Positions 1-6,346 of a DNA stretch of 6,346 nucleotides are shown piece after piece. Below the pieces are notes generated by a model. It saw only the letters and a program-made list of their open reading frames with translations, was not told where the DNA came from and did no database searches. Each line of letters starts with the position of its first letter. The stretch's first letter is position 1. Origin of the DNA: Singulisphaera sp. GP187 (GTDB lineage Bacteria > Pseudomonadota > Gammaproteobacteria > Burkholderiales > Burkholderiaceae_C); the NCBI GenBank assembly GCA_943327965.2, contig CALPYQ020000104.1, forward strand, positions 1 to 6,346, in the 5' to 3' direction. Position numbers and translations under genes: made by a program.

Positions 1-947
1 GTGACGAAGTAGAACGCAATGAGGGACAGCACACCCGCAATGGCCAGGCCTTTGTACAAGGCGGGCATGACGTTGGTCATGCCGGGCGAGGCCTTCACAA
101 AGAAGCAGCCAATGATGGAGGCCACGATGGACACCGCGCCCAAGGCGAGGGGGTACATCACGGCGTTGCCAGGCGCGCCAGCAATCAGAAGTGAACCCAG
201 CACCATGGTGGCAATCAAGGTGACTGCATAGGTCTCAAACAAGTCGGCCGCCATACCAGCGCAGTCGCCCACGTTGTCACCCACGTTGTCTGCAATAACG
301 GCGGGGTTGCGGGGGTCGTCTTCTGGAATACCGGCTTCTACTTTTCCCACCAAGTCGGCACCGACGTCTGCACCTTTGGTGAAGATGCCGCCGCCCAATC
401 GGGCAAAGATGGAAATCAGGGATGAGCCAAAGGCAAAGCCAATGAGCGGGTTCAAGATGACAGACAACTTGAGGTCTGGTGTGTGGTTGCCATTGCCAGC
501 CAAGAACCAATAAAAGCCCGTGACGCCCAGCAAGCCTAAGCCCACCACCAGCATGCCGGTTATGGCGCCACCGCGAAAGGCGACGTCAAGTGCGGGGCCA
601 ATGCCTTTGGTGGCGGCCTGTGCGGTCCGAACATTGGCACGCACTGAAACGTTCATGCCAATGAAGCCGCAAGCGCCTGACAAAACCGCACCAATGACGA
701 AGCCAATGGCTGTTTTGCTGTCGAGGAACACTCCCATGAGGATGGCCAAGACGATACCCACGATGGCAATGGTTTTGTATTGTCTGGCCAGATAAGCCGC
801 TGCACCCGCCTGAATGGCGGCTGCAATTTCTTGCATTCGCGCATTGCCCGGGTCTTGGGCCAAAATCCAACCGCGTGCCCACACACCGTAAATTACGGCG
901 ATCAGCCCGCAAACTAGCGCCAAAATCAACGCTGAATTGCCTGTCAT
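1..947 (-). CDS. hppA: Membrane-bound ion-translocating pyrophosphatase, N-terminal part (cut by window edge)
   Basis: Hydrolyses pyrophosphate in the inner membrane and couples this to pumping H+ (or Na+). Reading leftward from ATG at 947-945 gives 315 full codons, with no stop before the edge; family members are usually about 680-800 residues, so over half is missing. Hydrophobic segments lie near residues 5-22, 58-75, 80-98, 128-150, 162-182, 240-258 and 264-284. The hallmark substrate loop is intact at about 186-240: [18 protein letters not shown], then [20 protein letters not shown]. It supplies the Mg-PPi ligands D194, D198, K202, E204, D220, D224 and D228. The [13 protein letters not shown] continuation resembles K+-independent H+-pumping bacterial enzymes, but the residue that decides K+ dependence lies outside the window, so ion and K+ type are inference. 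AGGAG (960-956), 8 bases upstream, supports this start. It is divergent from ppa and preceded by a structured leader. Confidence 0.97.
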   Translation of the reverse strand, partial: MTGNSALILALVCGLIAVIYGVWARGWILAQDPGNARMQEIAAAIQAGAAAYLARQYKTIAIVGIVLAILMGVFLDSKTAIGFVIGAVLSGACGFIGMNVSVRANVRTAQAATKGIGPALDVAFRGGAITGMLVVGLGLLGVTGFYWFLAGNGNHTPDLKLSVILNPLIGFAFGSSLISIFARLGGGIFTKGADVGADLVGKVEAGIPEDDPRNPAVIADNVGDNVGDCAGMAADLFETYAVTLIATMVLGSLLIAGAPGNAVMYPLALGAVSIVASIIGCFFVKASPGMTNVMPALYKGLAIAGVLSLIAFYFV

Positions 948-955
948 AAATCATT

Positions 956-961
956 CTCCTT
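956..961 (-). promoter_or_regulatory. Ribosome-binding site of hppA
   Basis: On the minus strand AAGGAG occupies 961-956, eight bases before the ATG at 947. It fixes the hppA start. The same six bases are perfectly complementary to CTCCTT at 982-977 in the leader (15-base loop), so the site can be hidden in a hairpin. Confidence 0.85.
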
Positions 962-976
962 AGTTGTTACCGCTGA

Positions 977-1035
977 AAGGAGGTGCAACGCTCGAGGAAC
1001 ACCTCCCGGCGTTGCTTCCTCGCTCCCACTAGGAG
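977..1035 (-). promoter_or_regulatory. Candidate cis-regulatory RNA (pseudoknot plus competing hairpins) in the hppA leader
   Basis: Read on the minus strand. A small hairpin CTCC-TAGTG-GGAG (1035-1023) abuts three 7-mers: C CGAGGAA (1022-1016), B GCAACGC (1015-1009), then two bases, then A GGAGGTG (1006-1000). They are followed directly by their exact reverse complements in the same order: C' TTCCTCG (999-993), one base, B' GCGTTGC (991-985) and A' CACCTCC (985-979, sharing one base with B'). C:C' plus A:A' is an H-type pseudoknot with two 7-bp stems, loop 1 of 9, no linker, and loop 3 of 7 bases. B:B' is an alternative 7-bp hairpin incompatible with either stem. A' overlaps CTCCTT (982-977), which pairs with the ribosome-binding site. 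The sequence pattern is observed; folding and function are inferred. It does not match any riboswitch consensus I can recall. It could instead be a DNA-level protein site. Confidence 0.55.
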
Positions 1036-1044
1036 TCGATTGGC

Positions 1045-1072
1045 CAACAAACCCATTAAAAGGGCTTTGTTG
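1045..1072. repeat. Inverted repeat surrounding the hppA -10 box
   Basis: CAACAAACCC (1045-1054) pairs with GGGCTTTGTTG (1062-1072): ten base pairs with one unpaired C at 1065. The 7-base centre holds the predicted hppA -10 box. No T-run follows on either strand, so it is not an intrinsic terminator. An operator for a dimeric repressor is possible. If transcription starts near 1048 the dyad is not fully transcribed, which argues for a DNA rather than an RNA role. Confidence 0.4.
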
Positions 1073-1083
1073 TGAAATCGCAA
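1055..1083 (-). promoter_or_regulatory. Predicted sigma-70 promoter of hppA
   Basis: On the minus strand TTGCGA (1083-1078, 4 of 6 consensus) and TTTAAT (1060-1055, 5 of 6) are separated by 17 bases. Transcription would begin near 1048, giving a leader of about 100 bases that includes the whole structured element. Predicted by eye only. Confidence 0.45.
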
Positions 1084-1112
1084 GCCCTGTGAAAGTAAAA
1101 TCGGGGTTAATC

Positions 1113-1147
1113 CTAAGGTTCTTAGATTTACTTCAACTCTTTATATT
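1113..1147 (+). promoter_or_regulatory. Weak promoter candidate and small dyad upstream of ppa
   Basis: TATATT (1142-1147) resembles a -10 box; the best -35 at 17-base spacing is TTCTTA (1119-1124), only 3 of 6. Transcription would then start within a few bases of the ppa ATG, which would explain why no Shine-Dalgarno is present. The dyad CTAAG-GTT-CTTAG (1113-1125) overlaps the -35 position and could be an operator. The assignment is weak. Confidence 0.25.
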
Positions 1148-1156
1148 TTCTGAAAC

Positions 1157-1693
1157 ATGTCCCTAGACAACGTCACCCCAGGCAGCAAAGTTCCCGAACA
1201 ATTCAATGTCATCATCGAAATTCCGATGAATGCAGACCCCGTCAAATACGAGGTTGACAAGGCCACCGGCGCCATTTTTGTTGACCGTTTCATGAGCACG
1301 GCCATGCATTACCCCACCAACTACGGCTACGTACCCAAAACCATCAGCGGTGATGGCGATCCCGTCGACGTCTTGGTCATCACACCCGTTCCCTTAATTC
1401 CAGGCGTTGTGGTGCCTTGCCGCCCCATCGGTATTTTGAAAATGCTGGACGAAGCCGGCGAAGATGGCAAGGTCTTGGCTGTGCCTACCGACAAAATTTT
1501 GTCGATCTACACACAATGGCAAAAGCCTGAAGACTTGAATCCTTTGCGCTTGAAAACCATTGCCCACTTCTTTGAGCACTACAAAGATTTGGAAGAAGGC
1601 AAATGGGTCAAGATTTTGGGCTGGGAAGGCCCTGAGTCAGCCAAGAAAGAAATCTTGGACGGCATGGCCAACTACCAAAAGTCACAGGCCTAA
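1157..1693 (+). CDS. ppa: Soluble inorganic pyrophosphatase, family I
   Basis: Cytosolic enzyme that hydrolyses PPi to two phosphates, pulling biosynthetic reactions forward. The product has 178 residues, normal for bacterial family I. The signature DGDPVDVL is at 66-73. Active-site residues line up with the E. coli enzyme one position later: E21, K30, E32, R44, Y52, Y56, D66, D68, D71, D98, D103, K105, Y142 and K143. All metal and phosphate ligands appear present, so it should be active. The start MSLDNV suits the family. The bases before it (TTATATTTTCTGAAAC) contain no Shine-Dalgarno, so translation may be leaderless or weakly initiated. It is divergent from hppA, which does the same chemistry in the membrane, and convergent with the DUF482 gene downstream. 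Confidence 0.97.
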   Translation: MSLDNVTPGSKVPEQFNVIIEIPMNADPVKYEVDKATGAIFVDRFMSTAMHYPTNYGYVPKTISGDGDPVDVLVITPVPLIPGVVVPCRPIGILKMLDEAGEDGKVLAVPTDKILSIYTQWQKPEDLNPLRLKTIAHFFEHYKDLEEGKWVKILGWEGPESAKKEILDGMANYQKSQA

Positions 1694-1707
1694 GCCAGAC
1701 AAATGCC

Positions 1708-1732
1708 GATCACTTCTCTTTGAGAGGTGATC
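1708..1732 (+). terminator. Hairpin between convergent ppa and DUF482 genes
   Basis: GATCACTTCTC (1708-1718) pairs with GAGAGGTGATC (1722-1732) across a TTT loop: eleven pairs including one G-U in the plus-strand RNA. It begins 15 bases after the ppa stop and contains the stop codon of the opposite gene (1710-1712). No T-run follows on the plus strand, so intrinsic termination is uncertain; it may instead be a 3'-end stabilising stem. Confidence 0.4.
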
Positions 1733-2912
1733 GCGCTTCCAGATTTGCCATGTAGGCCTCAATGCCGTGGCCTTCTCGCTCTAAGTACTTTTCTACGGCA
1801 TCTGCAAAACTAGGGTGCGCTAGCCAATGCGCACTACTGGCCTTGACGGGCAACAATGCGCGGGCCATTTTGTGCTCGCCTTGTGCGCCCCCTTCAAAAC
1901 GCGCAATGCCCGTTTGAATGCACCATTCAATAGGCTGGTAATAGCAGGCCTCAAAGTGCAAACAGTCCACACGCTCTAAGGCGCCCCAATAGCGCCCATA
2001 GGCAACTTTGTTGTGGACGCCAATGAGGCTGGCGGCCATTCTTCGCCCCTCTTTTTCAGCAATGAACAAGACCCAGTTTTCGGGCATGGTGTTTTGCATG
2101 CGTTCAAAAAAATCGCGATTTAAATAGGGCGCATTGCCGTGTTCAAAATAAGTTTGGGCATAGCATTGGTAAAAGAAATCCCAATCTGCACTTGTGATGT
2201 TGACACCTTCAAGTGCATGAAAACGAACGCCTGCCTCCTGAACTTTGCGGCGCTCTTGCTTGATTTTTTTGCGCTTTTCTTGGTTGAGTGCCTGAAGAAA
2301 ATGATCAAAGTTTTCATAGCCATGGTTATGCCAATGAAACTGAACGGTGTGTCGGCTTAGCCAGCCAGCGTTTTCGGCAGCTTTCGAGTCCGATGCGGAC
2401 AAAAACAACACATGCAAAGAGGACCAAGCTTCTTGCTTTGCCAAATTGACTGCGGCTTGTAACAGTGCCGCCTGACTGGTCTCGCCATCGGCCAACAAGC
2501 GAGTACCAGGGACCGGCGTAAAGGGCACGGCAGCCACGGCTTTAGGGTAGTAATTCAGGCCATGCCTTTGGTAGGCATCGGCCCAGGCCCAATCAAAGAC
2601 GTATTCGCCGTAGGAGTGGGGCTTGATGTAGAGCACCATGGCGCCGGCCAAACGGCCTGATTGGCTCAGGGCTTGAGAAATCTGCGAGGGCTGGGACGGC
2701 TGGGTTGGGTCACGAAGGCTCAAAATCTGCAGTTTCCAGCCCGTTTCAGGGGAAGCAGAGCCGCTTTCTTCCATGGCCAGTAGGTAGGCATGGCGCATAA
2801 ATGGGGTGGGCTCAGTTTGCTGGCCTAAAAGGGCGTCCCATTCCTGCGCTGAAATGTCTCGCATCGAACTGAGCACCTCAGTGACATAATTGTTGGAATT
2901 GAATTCCTTCAC
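1710..2912 (-). CDS. DUF482/COG3146 family predicted N-acyltransferase (GNAT-like fold)
   Basis: A conserved proteobacterial family of about 380-400 residues, annotated as predicted N-acyltransferase and related to FemAB/GNAT folds; substrate unknown. Family-typical stretches are PHSYGEYVFDWAWADAY (98-114), a basic run QEKRKKIKQERRK (211-223), YFEHGNAPYL (255-264), the core around YGRYWGALERVDCLHFE (305-321), and the GAQGEHKMARAL segment (342-353). No signal peptide or membrane span is seen, so it is probably cytosolic. The start is uncertain. GTG at 2912 has GAAGGG 8 bases upstream and keeps the N-terminal VTEVLSSMRDI strand. ATG at 2864 (residue 17) also has a good GAGGTG 9 bases upstream but would lose that strand; I prefer GTG. 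The linker at 69-83 is rich in Pro-Ser-Gln repeats. With the GTG start, only 4 bases separate it from the divergent nadE. Confidence 0.88.
   Translation of the reverse strand: MKEFNSNNYVTEVLSSMRDISAQEWDALLGQQTEPTPFMRHAYLLAMEESGSASPETGWKLQILSLRDPTQPSQPSQISQALSQSGRLAGAMVLYIKPHSYGEYVFDWAWADAYQRHGLNYYPKAVAAVPFTPVPGTRLLADGETSQAALLQAAVNLAKQEAWSSLHVLFLSASDSKAAENAGWLSRHTVQFHWHNHGYENFDHFLQALNQEKRKKIKQERRKVQEAGVRFHALEGVNITSADWDFFYQCYAQTYFEHGNAPYLNRDFFERMQNTMPENWVLFIAEKEGRRMAASLIGVHNKVAYGRYWGALERVDCLHFEACYYQPIEWCIQTGIARFEGGAQGEHKMARALLPVKASSAHWLAHPSFADAVEKYLEREGHGIEAYMANLEARSPLKEK
2882..2890 (+). promoter_or_regulatory. Extended -10 promoter element for nadE
   Basis: TGACATAAT is a TGn-extended -10 box (CATAAT, 5 of 6 consensus). 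No good -35 is seen at 16-18 bases upstream, which extended -10 promoters tolerate. Transcription would begin near 2897, leaving about 20 bases before the nadE ATG. It lies within the first codons of the opposite DUF482 gene if that gene starts at GTG 2912. Confidence 0.4.
2895..2907. repeat. Perfect 13-base palindrome between divergent starts
   Basis: GGAATT-G-AATTCC is symmetric around base 2901. It covers the predicted nadE transcription start and lies just inside the DUF482 reading frame, 10 bases before the nadE ATG. It is suitable as an operator but short enough to be chance. Confidence 0.3.
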
Positions 2913-2916
2913 CCGT

Positions 2917-4952
<2,036 letters not shown>

Positions 4953-4965
4953 GACACCACCTTCC

Positions 4966-4996
4966 AAAAAAACGCCGCAATCTGCGGCGTTTTTTT
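4966..4996. terminator. Bidirectional intrinsic terminator
   Basis: Seven As (4966-4972), then CGCCGCA (4973-4979), the loop ATC, TGCGGCG (4983-4989) and seven Ts (4990-4996). The GC-rich stem with A and T tails works on both strands: for nadE-glnB from the left and for the LOG gene from the right. The LOG stop codon (4997-4995) overlaps its tail. Confidence 0.93.
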
Positions 4997-5582
4997 AGAT
5001 GGCTTCACTTTGAAATGTGATGGGCAAGCCAGCTGCTTGAATGAGATTGGGTAGCAAGATGGACAAATTGGCATGGGTCTGAATTAAATCCATTTGCCAT
5101 TCGCCCATGAACTCTTTTTGAACCACGCTGTCCAGAAAATTAAGCATGGGTTTGTAGTAGTCGCCGGTGTTGAGCAAGCCAATGGGTTTGTTGTGATAGC
5201 CCAGTTGGCGCCAAGTCCACACTTCAAAAAATTCTTCAAAGGTGCCGATGCCGCCAGGCAGTGCAACAAATGCATCGGCTTTTTCTGCCATCATTTGTTT
5301 GCGCTCGTGCATGGTTTCAACAATGTGCAACTCAGTGCAGCCGGTGTGGGCCCATTCTTTTTCGACCAGAGCACGCGGAATGACGCCAATGACACGGCCA
5401 CCGGCAGCCAGGGTGGCGTCTGCCACGATGCCCATCAAGCCATTTCTGCCGCCGCCATACACCAGTTGTCCAGCGTGTTGACCAATCCAAGTGCCAACCT
5501 GAATGGCGGCTTGGGTAAAGGCTGGGTCGGTGCCGGGTTTGGAGCCGCAATAAACGCAAAGTGAAAAGCTGGGGCTATCCAT
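4995..5582 (-). CDS. LOG-family phosphoribohydrolase (TIGR00730 type)
   Basis: Family members cleave the N-glycosidic bond of nucleoside 5'-monophosphates. Plant LOG and some bacterial relatives act on cytokinin ribotides, while others hydrolyse AMP and similar nucleotides; the substrate here cannot be told. The product has 195 residues with a Rossmann-like fold. It shows YGGGRNGLMG at 42-51, MHERK at 91-95 (catalytic Arg94) and the diagnostic PGGIGTFEE at 109-117. Both motifs are complete. An older label for this family, lysine decarboxylase, is not supported. I chose ATG 5582 (MDSPSFSLCVYCGS); the frame stays open to 5786, but those extra 68 residues are the shadow of dgkA. The start overlaps the dgkA stop by 8 bases (ATGGATAG), which suggests translational coupling. 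Transcription ends at the shared bidirectional terminator. Confidence 0.94.
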   Translation of the reverse strand: MDSPSFSLCVYCGSKPGTDPAFTQAAIQVGTWIGQHAGQLVYGGGRNGLMGIVADATLAAGGRVIGVIPRALVEKEWAHTGCTELHIVETMHERKQMMAEKADAFVALPGGIGTFEEFFEVWTWRQLGYHNKPIGLLNTGDYYKPMLNFLDSVVQKEFMGEWQMDLIQTHANLSILLPNLIQAAGLPITFQSEAI

Positions 5583-5964
5583 GGAACAAATTCCAGATTG
5601 CGGCCAACCAGATACCAAGGCACAGCAACAAACTGAGAAGAACGGCTGCGCTGCCCATGTCCTTTGCGCGTTTAGAGAGGGCATGCCACTCAGTGCCGAT
5701 GCGGTCAATGGCGGTTTCAATACCCGTATTGAGCAATTCAACCACCATGACCAAGATGACAGACCCAACGAGAAGCGCAACTTCAACCCAAGTTTGTCCC
5801 AACCAAAAGGCGGCTGGAATCAAGACAATGGAAAGAATGGCTTCTTGCCTAAAAGCTGTTTCACCCCAGCCAGCTTTTAAGCCTGCCAGTGAATAACCCC
5901 CCGCATGAAAAATGCGGGAGAGGCCTTTTCTGGCCTTTTGGGGGTTAACAATTTCTGTGTTCAT
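5575..5964 (-). CDS. dgkA: Diacylglycerol kinase (prokaryotic, integral membrane)
   Basis: Inner-membrane trimer that phosphorylates diacylglycerol to phosphatidic acid with ATP, recycling lipid released by glycerophosphate transfer to periplasmic glucans and similar reactions. The 129 residues compare with about 122 in E. coli. After an N-terminal amphipathic stretch (HAGGYSLAGLKAGWGE, 20-35) come AFRQE (37-41), membrane spans near 43-58, 62-78 and 106-126, the signature ELLNTGIETAID (76-87, with E76, N79 and E83) and the KDMGSAAVLL segment (101-110). All catalytic residues seen in E. coli DgkA have counterparts. No Shine-Dalgarno precedes ATG 5964; the upstream 23 bases are pyrimidine-rich (CCCAACTTTGCCCCTTTGTC), so it may rely on coupling to the RDD gene upstream. 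Its stop overlaps the LOG start by 8 bases. Confidence 0.95.
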   Translation of the reverse strand: MNTEIVNPQKARKGLSRIFHAGGYSLAGLKAGWGETAFRQEAILSIVLIPAAFWLGQTWVEVALLVGSVILVMVVELLNTGIETAIDRIGTEWHALSKRAKDMGSAAVLLSLLLCLGIWLAAIWNLFHG

Positions 5965-5987
5965 GACAAAGGGGCAAAGTTGGGAAG

Positions 5988-6346
5988 TTAGGGCTTCTTC
6001 AGAACATCAACCAACTGTGTTCCGGCCCAAACGTCATGCCAATATTGTCTACGGGATTGGAAGCGGCTTAAAAGTGCCCAAACAATAATCCAAGCAAATA
6101 CCCAGAAAGCCACCTCGGCTGCTGGCAAGTTGAATGGCCAAGCGATGACCATGGGCGGCAAAAACCAGACCCAACTTAGGAAATAGCGAAGCAAGGCTCG
6201 AGCTTGGCTCACAGGATGGCCGTCTTTGTCCAGAATTTGGATGTGCCAAGTTTTCATGGCCAGGGTTTGGCCTTTTGACCACAACCAGGTGAAGTAGATG
6301 GCAAACACCAAAAAAAGAAAAGCTTGTAAACCATGCCGGTTGTGCA
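5988..6346 (-). CDS. RDD-family membrane protein, N-terminus beyond the window
   Basis: The reading frame is open to the right edge, so the apparent TTG start at 6311 is not the real start; about 118 C-terminal residues are visible. They show an RDD-type layout. A hydrophobic helix (LQAFLFLVFAIYFTWLW) leads into the conserved SKGQTLAMKTWHI segment and a short polar loop (LDKDGHPVSQARALLRY). Two further membrane helices follow (FLSWVWFLPPMVIAW and AAEVAFWVFAWIIVWALL), then an RRQYWHDVWAGTQLV tail, the usual end of the domain. The Arg-Asp-Asp motif that names the family would lie in the missing first helix. The function of most RDD proteins is unknown; transport roles have been proposed for some. 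It is first of the visible minus-strand genes, 23 bases before dgkA, so co-transcription is likely. Confidence 0.88.
   Translation of the reverse strand, partial: HNRHGLQAFLFLVFAIYFTWLWSKGQTLAMKTWHIQILDKDGHPVSQARALLRYFLSWVWFLPPMVIAWPFNLPAAEVAFWVFAWIIVWALLSRFQSRRQYWHDVWAGTQLVDVLKKP

Noticed and set aside
586..954. 122-codon minus-strand frame starting just upstream of hppA
   Set aside because: Different frame from the unmistakable hppA product over the same bases; a shadow.
948..1050. Fluoride riboswitch (crcB motif) upstream of hppA
   Set aside because: Attractive because this class controls some pyrophosphatase genes, but the conserved segments of that motif as I recall them are not present on either strand. 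A covariance-model search (Infernal with the Rfam model) would settle it.
2890..2916. Upstream nadE start adding nine residues
   Set aside because: It would begin at the end of the -10 box and run through the palindrome; homology begins at MTLQICNAQLNF.
5094..5564. 156-codon plus-strand frame antisense to the LOG gene
   Set aside because: No recognisable domain; the opposite strand encodes a complete LOG protein with all motifs.
5583..5786. N-terminal extension of the LOG gene by 68 residues
   Set aside because: Has no family resemblance, lies entirely within dgkA in another frame, and the family start matches ATG 5582.
6309..6311. TTG at 6311 as the start of the RDD gene
   Set aside because: The frame stays open and hydrophobic to the window edge, and an RDD protein needs the missing N-terminal helix.

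Overview
The window reads as chromosomal DNA of a betaproteobacterium. The closest fit by eye is Burkholderiales, Comamonadaceae-like: roughly balanced G+C and product sequences typical of that group. This placement is inference; no search was run. No phage, transposon, CRISPR array, tRNA or rRNA was seen. All eight genes are housekeeping or conserved types, and two run off the window edges.

Layout. (1) Positions 1-947, minus strand: the N-terminal 315 codons of the membrane pyrophosphatase hppA, cut by the left edge. (2) Positions 948-1156: a divergent regulatory region between hppA and the soluble pyrophosphatase ppa (1157-1693, plus). (3) A DUF482/COG3146 acyltransferase-like gene (1710-2912, minus) that converges on ppa and diverges from nadE. 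(4) nadE (2917-4590) and glnB (4614-4952) on the plus strand, joining NAD synthesis to PII nitrogen signalling. (5) A strong bidirectional terminator (4966-4996). (6) A minus-strand run transcribed in from the right: an RDD-family membrane protein (partial), dgkA, and a LOG-family phosphoribohydrolase.

How the genes relate. Two unrelated pyrophosphatases lie back to back: one conserves PPi energy as an ion gradient, the other dissipates it as heat. NadE releases PPi and uses glutamine, and the adjacent PII protein senses nitrogen and carbon status; a physical link between PII and glutamine-dependent NadE is known in another proteobacterium. The minus-strand run combines lipid recycling (dgkA) with nucleotide salvage or cytokinin-type chemistry (LOG).

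Most unusual signal. The hppA mRNA leader (minus strand, about 1048 to 948) contains three 7-base sequences in the order C-B-A, followed at once by their reverse complements in the order C'-B'-A' (positions 1022 down to 979). C:C' with A:A' gives a textbook H-type pseudoknot with no linker between the stems. The middle pair B:B' gives a competing hairpin. The A' strand overlaps an anti-Shine-Dalgarno run that is perfectly complementary to the hppA ribosome-binding site. This looks like a two-state cis-regulatory RNA. I do not recognise it as a named riboswitch class.
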